From WHSO01 sp963732875 (GTDB lineage: Bacteria; Pseudomonadota; Alphaproteobacteria; SMXQ01), in assembly GCA_963732875.1 (NCBI GenBank), contig CAVTBD010000002.1:1116001-1180000 (forward strand): DNA of 64,000 nucleotides, in the 5' to 3' direction. Both the position numbers and the translations under genes were made by a program. The notes beneath the pieces are model-generated. The model was not told the origin of the DNA, made no database searches, and saw nothing but the letters and a program-made list of their open reading frames with translations. Shown here in pieces: positions 11,619 through 29,243 of this stretch. Within the stretch, counting starts at the first letter, position 1; every line of letters starts with the position of its first letter.

Positions 11619-12089
11619 CTACCACCGGTAATGGGAGAAGGCCTTGTTGGCCTCCGCCATGCGATGGGTGTCTTCGCGCTTCTTCACGGCGTTGCCGCGG
11701 TTGTTCGAAGCATCGAGCAGCTCGGCCGAAAGACGATCGACCATGGTGTTCTCGTTGCGCGCGCGGGTCGCCTCGATGATCCAGCGGATCGCCAGCGCCT
11801 GGCGGCGCTCCGCACGGACCTCGACCGGCACCTGGTAGGTGGCGCCGCCGACGCGGCGCGAGCGCACCTCGATGGCGGGTTTCACGTTGTCGAGCGCCTC
11901 GTGGAACACCTTCACCGGATCGCCCTTGGTCTTGCCGGCGATGGTGTCGAAGGCGCCATAGACGATCTGCTCGGCGGCCGACTTCTTGCCGTCGTACATG
12001 AGGCAGTTCATGAATTTGGACAGCACCACGTCCCCGAACTTCGGGTCGGGCAGAACCTCGCGCTTTTCCGCGGCGTGACGACGGGACAT
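11619..12089 (-). CDS. rpsG: 30S ribosomal protein S7
   Basis: 156 residues, the standard length. S7 nucleates assembly of the 30S head and lines the E site. The start MSRRHAAEKREVLPDPKFGD, the VGGATYQVPVEVRAERR motif and the ending MAEANKAFSHYRW are canonical. Follows rpsL by 10 nt. Confidence 0.98.
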   Translation of the reverse strand: MSRRHAAEKREVLPDPKFGDVVLSKFMNCLMYDGKKSAAEQIVYGAFDTIAGKTKGDPVKVFHEALDNVKPAIEVRSRRVGGATYQVPVEVRAERRQALAIRWIIEATRARNENTMVDRLSAELLDASNNRGNAVKKREDTHRMAEANKAFSHYRW

Positions 12090-12099
12090 CGTACCCTCC

Positions 12100-12471
12100 T
12101 TACTTCGGACGCTTGGCGCCGTACTTGGAACGGCGCTGACGACGCTCGACCACGCCCTGGGTGTCGAGGGTGCCGCGGATGATGTGGTAGCGGACGCCCG
12201 GCAGGTCCTTAACGCGGCCGCCGCGGATCATGACGACCGAATGCTCCTGCAGGTTGTGCTTCACGCCCGGGATGTAGCTGATCACTTCGTAGCCATTGGT
12301 GAGCCGCACGCGCGCGACCTTGCGCTGCGCCGAGTTCGGCTTCTTCGGCGTGACCACGTAGACGCGCGTGCAGACGCCGCGCTTCTGCGGGCACGACTGC
12401 ATGGCGGGTGCCTTGTTACGCGCGACCGGCCGCTTGCGCGGCTTGTTGATCAGCTGGTTTATCGTCGGCAT
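12100..12471 (-). CDS. rpsL: 30S ribosomal protein S12
   Basis: 123 residues. S12 sits at the decoding centre and governs fidelity. The streptomycin-binding loop reads TPKKPNSAQRKV with lysine 43 present, so no classical streptomycin-resistance change is seen. The second loop (PGVRYHIIRGTLD) is also wild type. First gene of the str-S10-spc unit. Confidence 0.98.
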   Translation of the reverse strand: MPTINQLINKPRKRPVARNKAPAMQSCPQKRGVCTRVYVVTPKKPNSAQRKVARVRLTNGYEVISYIPGVKHNLQEHSVVMIRGGRVKDLPGVRYHIIRGTLDTQGVVERRQRRSKYGAKRPK

Positions 12472-12685
12472 CAGGCCAAACCTTCCAAAGTTGCATCAAG
12501 GGGGCGCGCGGCACGCCGATTCCCAAAATCCAAAACGCACGAGCGCATGCGCAGCTGCCGCGATCCGCTCGCCACCCGTCCATCAGCGACCCGCGCGATG
12601 CGCGCTAAGTCTATGTTTAGAGCCAAAAAACTCTGGGACCGCGTCTAGGATGGACACCTACCACCGGCCCCCCAAAGGAGCGCGC

Positions 12686-12714
12686 ATACTAGTGAGGCGG
12701 TAATTTTCCGTCAA
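12686..12714 (-). promoter_or_regulatory. Predicted sigma-70 promoter of the str-S10-spc unit
   Basis: On the minus strand a -35 box TTGACG (12714-12709) and a -10 box TAGTAT (12691-12686) are separated by exactly 17 bases. Transcription would begin near 12679 and read a leader of about 200 nt before rpsL. It is the best promoter match in the region and is correctly placed for the 22-gene unit. Confidence 0.7.
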
Positions 12715-12847
12715 CCCCGATTTTGGGGAAAAATTCAGGGGGTTCGGCGCGTTTCCGGGGTGTCGCGTCGCGGCAATCGTCAGTTTAAGTTACGTACAAA
12801 TTAAAGTCTTACTGACGAAAACCGCGGGCCGCCCCCACCGCGCCCAC

Positions 12848-12882
12848 GAAAAAGCGCCCCGCAGCCAGGCCGCGGGGCGCTG
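12848..12882 (-). terminator. Intrinsic terminator after rpoC
   Basis: A perfect nine-base-pair stem (GCGCCCCGC at 12854-12862 on the plus strand with GCGGGGCGC at 12872-12880) with a nine-base loop. On the minus strand it is followed by TTTTT (12853-12849), 20-50 nt after the rpoC stop codon. This closes the long tRNA-tuf-nusG-rpl-rpoBC unit. Confidence 0.88.
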
Positions 12883-12903
12883 GTTTCGTCGTAACAGGCC
12901 GGT

Positions 12904-17083
<4,180 letters not shown>

Positions 17084-17168
17084 CAAAGTCTCCTGCTCGT
17101 GTTGCCGGTTTCCCGGCGGCCGGGCGGCCGGAGCCGCCCGGTGAATTCACCTCGTGGACAGCGCGGTC

Positions 17169-21338
<4,170 letters not shown>

Positions 21339-21487
21339 GGGATGCTGGTCCTTTTGAACGACGCGTTAAACTCGTATGTCCCGGAGCCCAGCGGCCACAT
21401 GCCGCCCGGCCCCTCTGCACGGCCAAAAGCCGTGACGCCGCTTGGGTCCCGGAGGCGCCCCCGGAACCCTTGCGACTTCGTACTCGG

Positions 21488-21508
21488 TCCGGGCCGAAAA
21501 AGCCCGGC
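21488..21508 (-). promoter_or_regulatory. Hairpin in the rplL-rpoB spacer (possible attenuator)
   Basis: CCGGGC (21489-21494) pairs with GCCCGG (21502-21507) round an A/T-rich loop, just after the rplL stop on the minus strand. In many bacteria a partial terminator between rplL and rpoB lowers polymerase expression relative to ribosomal proteins. No U-run follows the stem, so only a weak pause or processing site is likely. Confidence 0.35.
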
Positions 21509-21514
21509 AGGCAA

Positions 21515-21883
21515 CTACTTCAGCTCGACCTTGGCGCCGGCGCCCTCGAGCTGCTCCTTGATCTTGGCGGCCTCGTCCTTGTTCACGCCTTCCTTGACCG
21601 GCTTCGGCGCGCCCTCGACCAGGTCCTTGGCCTCCTTGAGGCCGAGGCCGGTGATCGCGCGGACTTCCTTGATCACGTTGATCTTCTTCTCGCCGGCCGC
21701 GGCCAGGATCACGTCGAAGGTGTCCTTGACCTCCTCGGCGGCGGCGGCGGGCGCGGCAGCCGCGACGGCGACCGGCGCGGCGGCGGACACGCCCCACTTC
21801 TCCTCGAGCATCTTCGACAGCTCCGCCGCTTCCATCACGGTCAGGCCCGAAAGCTCGTCGGCAATCTTTGCAATATCAGCCAT
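21515..21883 (-). CDS. rplL: 50S ribosomal protein L7/L12
   Basis: 122 residues: N-terminal dimerisation helices (MADIAKIADELSGLTVMEAA), an alanine-rich hinge (residues about 38-52), and the C-terminal factor-binding domain with EKKINVIKEVRAITGLGLKEAKDLVEGAPK-type sequence. It forms the stalk that recruits EF-Tu and EF-G. It follows rplJ by 49 nt. Confidence 0.98.
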   Translation of the reverse strand: MADIAKIADELSGLTVMEAAELSKMLEEKWGVSAAAPVAVAAAAPAAAAEEVKDTFDVILAAAGEKKINVIKEVRAITGLGLKEAKDLVEGAPKPVKEGVNKDEAAKIKEQLEGAGAKVELK

Positions 21884-21932
21884 TTCATCTCACTCCGTAT
21901 ATATAGGCTTGAACTTCTGTTTTGCGGGACGG

Positions 21933-22451
21933 CTAGGCCGCCTCTCCCTTTTCGGCATAGGCCGCGAACACGCGAGCAACCTGGCCGGCCGGGGCGTTGA
22001 GCACCCGGGCGATACGGGTTGCCGGCGTCTGCAGCATGCCGACAAGCTGGGCACGCAGTTCATCGAGCGACGGCAACGCGGCCAGCGACTTGACCGCGTT
22101 GATGTCGAGCACCTTGCCGTCAAGCGCGCCGCCGACGAGAACGAGCTTCTCGTTGGCCTTGGCGAAATTGACGACAACCTTGGCCGCGGCCACCGGATCC
22201 TGCGACACGGCGATGGCCGTCGGTCCGGTGAACATCGGCGCGAGCTCGGCGAACTTCGTGCCTTCAAGGGCGAGACGGGCGAGCCGGTTCTTGGTCACCT
22301 TGAAGCTGGCTCCCGCTTCGCGAATCTGGCGGCGGAGCTGGGTAGATTCCGCCACCGTCAGGCCGCTCTGCCGGGTGATAACCACGAGGTTAGCCCCTTC
22401 GAACGTACCCTTGAGCGAAGCGACCAGGTTCTGCTTCTCAGTCCGGTCCAC
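21933..22451 (-). CDS. rplJ: 50S ribosomal protein L10 (GTG start)
   Basis: 172 residues, exactly family length, if translation begins at the GTG at 22451 (VDRTEKQNLVASLKGTF), which has GGAG six bases upstream. The upstream open frame lacks L10 features. L10 anchors the L7/L12 stalk and represses its own operon by binding the leader. The C-terminal part (ARVLNAPAGQVARVFAAYAE) is the L7/L12-binding helix. Confidence 0.95.
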   Translation of the reverse strand: MDRTEKQNLVASLKGTFEGANLVVITRQSGLTVAESTQLRRQIREAGASFKVTKNRLARLALEGTKFAELAPMFTGPTAIAVSQDPVAAAKVVVNFAKANEKLVLVGGALDGKVLDINAVKSLAALPSLDELRAQLVGMLQTPATRIARVLNAPAGQVARVFAAYAEKGEAA

Positions 22452-22720
22452 TTTCGTCTCCGTACAATGCCGCGCGGGCCAGGCCCGAACGACGTTCCAC
22501 ACTGGACCCGCGGGGGCGCCCCTTGGGTCCGCTCCCCTGTCCCAGAAGTTCAAGCCCACGCTCCCAGTAATTAGGCCGGAGCGCCGGGTTTGACTCCCGT
22601 CTATGCAGGCAGAATTAAGTCCCGGAGGGTCCGGGGCACCTGCAGTCTCGGACAGGCGGGCGGCGACAATCCGCCCTTACCCGCCCCGGCCGAAGCCGGG
22701 GTGGATCACGTTGAGCCCGG
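22452..22720 (-). promoter_or_regulatory. rplJ-rplL leader region (possible L10 binding site)
   Basis: 269 bp between rplA and rplJ, the place where the L10 leader lies in other proteobacteria. On the minus strand it contains complementary GCAGG and CCTGC segments (around 22605-22645) and a GC-rich stem, suggesting a folded leader. Assignment to L10 feedback control is by position and family knowledge; I did not match the consensus base by base. Confidence 0.4.
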
Positions 22721-23416
22721 CTACTCGCTCAGGCTCGAAATCTCGAGGCCCACGCCCGGCCCCATGGTGGAGCTGAGCGACGCCTTCTTGACGTAGACGC
22801 CCTTCGCACCCGAAGGCTTGGCCTTCATGATGGCGTCGAAGAACGCCCGCGTGTTCTCGATCAGCGCGGCCTCGCCGAATGAGGCCTTGCCGATGCCGGC
22901 ATGGATGATGCCTGCCTTCTCGGCGCGGAACTCGAGCTGGCCGCCCTTGGCGGCCTTGACCGCCTTGACGACGTCCGGCGTCACCGTGCCGAGCTTGGGG
23001 TTCGGCATCAGGCCGCGCGGGCCCAGCACCTTGCCGAGCCGGCCCACCAGCCCCATCATGTCGGGGGTGGCGATGCAGCGGTCGAAATCGATCTTGCCGG
23101 CCTGGACCTGCTCGGCCAGGTCCTCGGCGCCGACCATGTCGGCGCCCGCGTCCTTGGCCTCCTCGGCCTTGTCGCCCTTGGCGAACACGGCGACGCGCAC
23201 CGACTTGCCGGTGCCGTGCGGCAGCGAGATGACGCCGCGCACGATCTGGTCGGCGTGGCGCGGGTCGATGCTCAGGTTGATCGCCATCTCGACGGTCTCG
23301 TCGAACTTCGCCTTGGCGCCGTCCTTGACCAGCTTTACCGCCTGCACGACGTCGTAAAGCGTCTCGGGATCGACGTGCTCGCGCGCCTTCTTCATGCGCT
23401 TTCCGATATTCGCCAT
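22721..23416 (-). CDS. rplA: 50S ribosomal protein L1
   Basis: 231 residues from ATG at 23416 (MANIGKRMKKAREHVDPE). L1 forms the mobile stalk that moves deacylated tRNA out of the E site, and is a translational repressor of rplK-rplA. The motifs LGPRGLMPNPKLGTVTPDV and KGVYVKKASLSSTMGPGV are diagnostic. It begins 5 nt after rplK. Confidence 0.98.
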   Translation of the reverse strand: MANIGKRMKKAREHVDPETLYDVVQAVKLVKDGAKAKFDETVEMAINLSIDPRHADQIVRGVISLPHGTGKSVRVAVFAKGDKAEEAKDAGADMVGAEDLAEQVQAGKIDFDRCIATPDMMGLVGRLGKVLGPRGLMPNPKLGTVTPDVVKAVKAAKGGQLEFRAEKAGIIHAGIGKASFGEAALIENTRAFFDAIMKAKPSGAKGVYVKKASLSSTMGPGVGLEISSLSE

Positions 23417-23421
23417 CTCCG

Positions 23422-23856
23422 TCACTCCACCACTTGCAGGCCCATGGACCGCGCCGAGCCGGCGATGATCTTCGCCGCCTGGTCGATGTCGTGGGCGTTC
23501 AGGTCCACCATCTTCTTCTCGGCGATCTCGCGCACCTGCGCCATGGTCACCGTGCCCGCCGAAGCGGTGCCGGGGGTCTTGGACCCGCTCGTGATCTTGG
23601 CGGCCTTCTTGAGGAAGTAGCTCGCCGGCGGCGTCTTCATGACGAACGAGAAGCTGCGGTCCTGGTAAACGGTGATGACCACCGGGATCGGCATGCCGGG
23701 CTCGAAGCCCAAGGCCTGCGTCTGGGCGTTGAACGTCTTGCAGAACTCCATGATGTTGACGCCGTGCTGACCAAGCGCGGGACCGATCGGCGGCGACGGA
23801 TTCGCCTGGCCGGCCGGAACCTGGAGCTTGATGTAGCCCGTTTCCTTCTTTGCCAT
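23422..23856 (-). CDS. rplK: 50S ribosomal protein L11
   Basis: 144 residues. L11 binds the GTPase-associated RNA and is the thiostrepton site. The start MAKKETGYIKLQVPAGQA with PSPPIGPALGQHGVNIMEFC is diagnostic. It precedes rplA in the same unit, 140 nt after nusG. Confidence 0.98.
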   Translation of the reverse strand: MAKKETGYIKLQVPAGQANPSPPIGPALGQHGVNIMEFCKTFNAQTQALGFEPGMPIPVVITVYQDRSFSFVMKTPPASYFLKKAAKITSGSKTPGTASAGTVTMAQVREIAEKKMVDLNAHDIDQAAKIIAGSARSMGLQVVE

Positions 23857-23996
23857 CGTGTTCCCTTTCTCTACTCACATGACGCCGAAGCGCCGGTTCA
23901 GGGTGGCGTGGTGCGGCTCCTTCTGGACTTCGAAGGCGGGCCTCCCACACAATGCCCGGGCACGCCCGGGCGGGTACGCGGTTACAGACGCGAACG

Positions 23997-24527
23997 TCAG
24001 GCCTTCTCGACCTGCGAATACTCGAGCTCGACCGGCGTCGAGCGGCCGAAGATCGACACCGCGACCTTGAGCCGCGCGCGCTCCTCGTCCACTTCCTCGA
24101 CGAAGCCCGCGAACGACGTGAACGGGCCGTCGCACACGCGCACCTGCTCGCCGATCTCGAAGGTGATCGACGGCTTGGGCCGCTCGATCCCTTCCTGCAC
24201 CTGGCGCAGGATCTGGTCGACCTCGCGCTGCGGTACCGGCGAGGGACGCTGTCCGGAACCGAGGAACCCGGTCACCTTGGGCGTGTTCTTGACCAGGTGC
24301 CAGGTGTCGTCGGTCAGGTCCATCTTCACCAGCACGTAGCCCGGGAAGAACTTGCGCTCTGCCTGGACCTTCGAGCCGCGGCGCATCTCCACGACCTCCT
24401 CGGTCGGAACCAGAACCTCGGCGACGAGATCGCCCATGCCCTTGGCATCGGCCTGCTCGCGAATCGACTCCGCGACCTTCTTCTCGAAGCCGGAGTAGAC
24501 GTGAATGACGTACCAGTGCTGCGCCAT
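23997..24527 (-). CDS. nusG: Transcription termination/antitermination factor NusG
   Basis: 176 residues: N-terminal NGN domain (WYVIHVYSGFEKKVAESI) that clamps RNA polymerase, and a C-terminal KOW domain (GEQVRVCDGPFTSFAGFVEEV) that contacts Rho or S10. It links transcription to translation. It begins 18 nt after secE. Confidence 0.98.
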   Translation of the reverse strand: MAQHWYVIHVYSGFEKKVAESIREQADAKGMGDLVAEVLVPTEEVVEMRRGSKVQAERKFFPGYVLVKMDLTDDTWHLVKNTPKVTGFLGSGQRPSPVPQREVDQILRQVQEGIERPKPSITFEIGEQVRVCDGPFTSFAGFVEEVDEERARLKVAVSIFGRSTPVELEYSQVEKA

Positions 24528-24545
24528 GTGCCTTGCTATCGTTAC

Positions 24546-24743
24546 CTATTTCACGAGCCCGAGGATGAAGCGGACCCCGATCGACAGGACCTCGTCCACC
24601 ACCAGGAAGAAGATCGCCGCCATCACCGCCATGAGGAACACCATGGCCGTGGTGACGAGCGTTTCCTTGCGGGTCGGCCAGGTGACCTTGGAGATCTCCT
24701 GACGTACCTCGCGGACGAACTGTATCGGTGATGCCTTCGCCAT
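24546..24743 (-). CDS. secE: Protein translocase subunit SecE
   Basis: 65 residues, the short single-membrane-segment form of SecE usual in alphaproteobacteria. The amphipathic EVRQEISKVTWPTRKETL stretch (residues about 12-29) is the family signature and precedes one transmembrane helix. It stabilises SecY in the inner membrane. ATG at 24743 chosen on family alignment. Confidence 0.97.
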   Translation of the reverse strand: MAKASPIQFVREVRQEISKVTWPTRKETLVTTAMVFLMAVMAAIFFLVVDEVLSIGVRFILGLVK

Positions 24744-24791
24744 CCTGAACTCGTTACCCGAACCGACGCCCGCGCGCCGGTCCCTGAATGC

Positions 24792-24867
24792 TGGCAGGAG
24801 CGGAGGGTCTCGAACCCCCAACCTCCGGTTTTGGAGACCGGCGCTCTACCAATTGAGCTACACTCCT
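24792..24867 (-). tRNA. tRNA-Trp (CCA anticodon)
   Basis: 76 nt cloverleaf including an encoded CCA end. Acceptor stem AGGAGTG pairs with CGCTCCT; D-arm TAGCTCAATTGGTAGAGC; anticodon loop CTCCAAA gives CCA; T-arm GGGGGTTCGAGACCC. It lies between tuf copy 2 and secE, the usual alphaproteobacterial site. Confidence 0.96.
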
Positions 24868-24937
24868 TTACGGCGCCGGCGGCCGCGGTCGCGGGACCGC
24901 TCGCCGGCCGGTGCCGGAGTGCCGTCTCGTCCGCTCC

Positions 24938-26130
<1,193 letters not shown>

Positions 26131-26205
26131 CTTTCTCTATCCTTGCCATTCCTCAAGCTTTCGGTCTTCGTGTCGCCGGCCGCAGCACGGGCCGGTCGCC
26201 AAGTC

Positions 26206-26279
26206 TGGAGCGGGTGATGGGAATCGAACCCACGTAACCAGCTTGGAAGGCTGGGGCTCTACCATTGAGCTACACCCGC
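26206..26279 (-). tRNA. tRNA-Gly (TCC anticodon)
   Basis: 74 nt including encoded CCA. Acceptor GCGGGTG pairs with CACCCGC; D-arm TAGCTCAATGGTAGAGC; anticodon loop CTTCCAA gives TCC; T-arm GTGGGTTCGATTCCCAT. Between tRNA-Tyr and tuf copy 2. Confidence 0.96.
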
Positions 26280-26347
26280 CGAATTCTTCCTGCTCTTGAA
26301 GGTGATCCTCTTCCTCGTTCCTTACCGCGCCCGGCCCCCGGAGAGAG

Positions 26348-26433
26348 TGGTGGAGGGGGTAGGATTCGAACCTACGTAGACATAAGTCGGCAGATTTACA
26401 GTCTGCTGCCATTGACCGCTCGGCCACCCCTCC
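26348..26433 (-). tRNA. tRNA-Tyr (GTA anticodon)
   Basis: 86 nt class II tRNA with a long variable arm and encoded ACCA end. Acceptor GGAGGGG pairs with CCCCTCC; anticodon stem CAGAC-loop-ATCTG with GTA; T-arm GTAGGTTCGAATCCTAC. First gene of the tRNA-tuf-secE-nusG-rpl-rpoBC unit. Confidence 0.96.
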
Positions 26434-26508
26434 TCTGCCACGCCCCCAAGAACTTGCCGATGTAACAAGGGACGGCGGTTCGCGAAGGGCCGGAAAAGCG
26501 GAGAGCGC

Positions 26509-26536
26509 ACTATGGAAATTTCTCGAACAAAGTCAA
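26509..26536 (-). promoter_or_regulatory. Predicted promoter of the tRNA-Tyr/tuf/rpoBC unit
   Basis: On the minus strand TTGACT (26536-26531), 16-base spacer, CATAGT (26514-26509). It lies about 70 bp upstream of tRNA-Tyr in an AT-rich island that differs from the GC-rich surroundings. The -35 is strong and the -10 moderate. Confidence 0.55.
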
Positions 26537-26682
26537 TTAATAAAAAGGACGCGACACCGGTCTGCCCGCTCGTCCGAACAAAGACGGCGCAGAACCCGGT
26601 TGGCGGTTGATATAGAAGCGAAAATATAGGACCAATCGGGCCCTCGTGCAACCCTCCGCGCGGACAACGAAACGGGACTCCC

Positions 26683-27561
26683 ATGTCCAGAAAACCGACA
26701 CGACGCGGTCCGCCCCACGGCCAGGGCCGCGCCGGCAAGACACCCCGCCGCCATGCGCCCCATGCATCGCAGCCCGGCGGCACCCGGACCGACCGCCCGG
26801 CACGTAGCCCCGAACCGCGCACCGGCGGGACCGGCGGGACCGGCGAATGGCTCTACGGGCGCCACGCGGTGCTGGCCGCGCTGGCCAACCCGGCGCGCCG
26901 CCCGCATCGCCTGGTGCTGACCCGGGAAGCCGAGGACGCGCTCGGCGAAACCGGCCGGAATCCAGGGATTTCGCCTGAAATCCGCACTGCCGGCGAGATC
27001 GCGGCGCTGCTGCCGGAGGGCGCCGTGCACCAGGGCTTCGCGCTCCAGGCCGCGCCGCTGCCGGCGGTGGCCCTCGAGGAGGTCCTCGCCACCCTCGCCG
27101 ACGCCCCCGACGCCCTGGTGGTGGTGCTCGACCAGGTCACGGACCCGCGCAACGTCGGCGCCATCCTGCGCTCGGCGGCCGCTTTCGCCGCCGCCGCCGT
27201 GGTCCTGCCGGAGCGCCACGGCGCCGAGACCACCGCGGCGCTCGCCCGCACCGCCTCGGGCGCGCTCGAAACCGTCGCCCTGACGCGTGTCACCAACGTC
27301 GCCCGCGCGCTCGAAACCCTCAAGGGAGCCGGCTTCTGGTGCGTGGCGCTCGCCGCCGACGCCCCCAAGGCGCTCGCCGAGCTCGATCTCGGCGGCCGCG
27401 TCGCCCTGGTGCTGGGCTCGGAGGGAGCCGGCCTCCGGCGCCTCGTGGCCGAGACCTGCGACCTCCACGCCCGCCTGCCGATCTCGGGCGCGGTCGAGAG
27501 CCTCAACGTCTCGGTCGCCGCCGCGATCGCCATGTACGAGGTCGCGCGCCGGCGCCCGTGA
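26683..27561 (+). CDS. rlmB: 23S rRNA 2'-O-methyltransferase, SpoU/TrmH family (RlmB-like)
   Basis: 292 residues. A basic, low-complexity N-terminal tail (1-53) precedes a substrate-binding domain (GEWLYGRHAVLAAL) and a SPOUT knot domain with its three motifs: DPRNVGAILRSA (about 154-165), LVLGSEGAGL (about 245) and ESLNVSVAAAIA (near 280). The knot binds SAM; family members methylate 23S rRNA G2251 or similar. Divergent from the tRNA-Tyr unit, 249 bp away. Confidence 0.9.
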   Translation: MSRKPTRRGPPHGQGRAGKTPRRHAPHASQPGGTRTDRPARSPEPRTGGTGGTGEWLYGRHAVLAALANPARRPHRLVLTREAEDALGETGRNPGISPEIRTAGEIAALLPEGAVHQGFALQAAPLPAVALEEVLATLADAPDALVVVLDQVTDPRNVGAILRSAAAFAAAAVVLPERHGAETTAALARTASGALETVALTRVTNVARALETLKGAGFWCVALAADAPKALAELDLGGRVALVLGSEGAGLRRLVAETCDLHARLPISGAVESLNVSVAAAIAMYEVARRRP

Positions 27562-27655
27562 CACATCCGGCATTTGCCTAAAATCCAATCAATCTGTTGA
27601 TCTAGAAACGGTTTTTTGGCTTGCCAGGCCCCCACGCGCCAGGCGATTCTGGGCC

Positions 27656-28042
27656 ATGTCTTCGATCTCGACCATTGCCGCCCAGGGCCTGATGGTTCAG
27701 GCGACGCGCCTTGCCGTCGCCGCGGACAACATCGTCAATGCCGGCGACACCACGCCCGCGACCGCCGACGGCGCGATCCTGGGCGCGCTCTACCAGCCCA
27801 AAACCGTGATCGGCGTCAGCGACGCCAACGGCGGCGTCACCGCCAGGGTGGTGCCGGTGACGCCCGCCAGCACCCTGATCGCCGACGCCACCAGCCCGAC
27901 CGGCTATTCCGCCGTGCCGGCGGTCGATCTCGCCTCCGAGATGCTCACCCTGACCATGGCGACCACCAGCTACCGCGCCGCGGCCTCGCTGCTGGCCGTC
28001 GACGGCGATCTCTCCGCCGCGCTCCTGAACGCCGTCGCCTGA
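27656..28042 (+). CDS. Orphan FlgC-like flagellar rod protein
   Basis: 128 residues. The N-terminal part (SSISTIAAQGLMVQATRLAVAADNIVNAGD) resembles the rod N-terminal helix with its ANNIAN-type motif; the middle has GALYQPKTV and YSAVPAVDLASEML, and the end TTSYRAAASLLAV, all like FlgC. No other flagellar gene is nearby. It may be a basal-body remnant or a divergent rod-like protein with another role. No promoter or operon partner is evident. Confidence 0.6.
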   Translation: MSSISTIAAQGLMVQATRLAVAADNIVNAGDTTPATADGAILGALYQPKTVIGVSDANGGVTARVVPVTPASTLIADATSPTGYSAVPAVDLASEMLTLTMATTSYRAAASLLAVDGDLSAALLNAVA

Positions 28043-28094
28043 GCCGCGCTTGCCCGGCTTCACCGCCGCCGCTATGTTCCCGGCAGGACGGGAC

Positions 28095-28169
28095 GCCGGG
28101 TTAGCTCAGCGGTAGAGCAGCGGTTTTGTAAACCGAAGGCCGGGGGTTCAAATCCCTCACCCGGCACCA
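28095..28169 (+). tRNA. tRNA-Thr (TGT anticodon)
   Basis: 75 nt including encoded CCA. Acceptor GCCGGGT pairs with ACCCGGC; D-arm TAGCTCAGCGGTAGAGC; anticodon loop TTTGTAA gives TGT; T-arm CGGGGGTTCAAATCCCT. Stands alone between the FlgC-like gene and the convergent secreted-protein pair. Confidence 0.96.
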
Positions 28170-28208
28170 CGCCGGACCCCGCCCATGCCCCACAACCGGA
28201 TCACGCCC

Positions 28209-29243
28209 TCACGGCGCGGCGCCGAGGCGCGCGAGGTCGCGCTTGGCCGCGACCAGCGCCGCGGTGTCGGTCGTGATCATGGCCTGGATCGGGCGCAGCC
28301 CCTCGAGCTGCCGGTCGCTCGCCCGGGTCATCTGCGCGATCCCGCTGCTGACCTCGTAATAGGTCGCGACCAGCGCCAGCCCGTTCGCGAGCATTTCGCC
28401 GAGGACGAGACGGTGGCCAACCTCGCCCTTGACGAAAAAGTACAGCGTCGCAGCGATCCCCTCCCCGGCGGCCTCGACCGCGTCGCGGCTGGTGGCCCCG
28501 GCGATCACCTGCAGGCTCACCACCTTGAGCGCGCCGAGGAACTTCTTGATCTCGGCCGGCTTGAGCTTGTGCAGGTTGTAGGCAGCATCGAGCACGTCGG
28601 GATTGGTCACGCCGAGGCCGCGCAGGCGCATGGCGATGCTCTTGGCCTGGTTGACGTTGACCGGACGATACTTGAGAGCGCCCGTCTGCACCGCACCGAA
28701 GCTGACCTCGACCGCCGCCTTGGTGGCAAGGCGCCAGGCCGCGAGCTTGCCCTCCTCGGACAGGGCGGCATAGTCCTCGAACTGCTTGGCGGTGGTCTCG
28801 AAGCCGAGATTGCGCAGGGCCTGCTGGTGCGCCGCCAGGCGTTTACGCAACCGCGCCACCTCGGCGCGCAGCGCGCCGGCGTCGTGGGCAATGGCGGTCG
28901 CGAGATGCTGGTTGAAGGCTGCCGCGGCGGCATTGTAGTCGCGCCGCGCGGCATCCAGGTGCATGTACATCTCCCGGCACGTGGCGGCCGCGGCGGAACC
29001 CTTGTCGACGCTGGCGCAGCGGCCATTGAAGGCACGCCCCGCGTCGGCAAGGCGCAGGTAGCGCGCGTGCAGCTCCTGGCGCTCTCCTGTCAGCCGGTGC
29101 CGCGCCGGCTCGCGCACGCCGTCGGGCACCTGGCGCAAGGCGACGACCTGGGCGCGGGCGAGCCCCGGCGTCAGCGCAAGGGCGGCAAGAACGAGAACCG
29201 CGTATAGCCGCATCACGCGCAACCTGCCGTCACCGGCCGCCAT
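28209..29243 (-). CDS. Secreted alpha-helical protein of unknown function
   Basis: 344 residues from ATG at 29243; a later ATG at 29213 (MRLYAVLVLAALAL) gives a more compact signal peptide ending at ARA-Q. The mature part is alanine-rich and helical, with two cysteines (GRCASVDK and ATCREMYMHL) that may form a disulfide. I recognise no family. The ATG shares a base with the stop of the next upstream gene (TGATG), so the two secreted proteins are probably made together. Confidence 0.75.
   Translation of the reverse strand: MAAGDGRLRVMRLYAVLVLAALALTPGLARAQVVALRQVPDGVREPARHRLTGERQELHARYLRLADAGRAFNGRCASVDKGSAAAATCREMYMHLDAARRDYNAAAAAFNQHLATAIAHDAGALRAEVARLRKRLAAHQQALRNLGFETTAKQFEDYAALSEEGKLAAWRLATKAAVEVSFGAVQTGALKYRPVNVNQAKSIAMRLRGLGVTNPDVLDAAYNLHKLKPAEIKKFLGALKVVSLQVIAGATSRDAVEAAGEGIAATLYFFVKGEVGHRLVLGEMLANGLALVATYYEVSSGIAQMTRASDRQLEGLRPIQAMITTDTAALVAAKRDLARLGAAP

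Larger units (their letters stand above)
12472..12903. other. Intergenic region between rpoC terminator and rpsL
   Basis: 432 bp without a gene. It holds the rpoC terminator at its right end, the rpsL promoter near 12686-12714 and a leader of about 200 nt before rpsL. The middle part (about 12720-12840) mixes AT-rich and GC-rich blocks in which I see no further element. Confidence 0.7.

Noticed and set aside
28095..28169. tRNA-Thr as an integration site for a genomic island
   Set aside because: No integrase gene and no direct repeat of the tRNA 3' end was seen in the flanking DNA.
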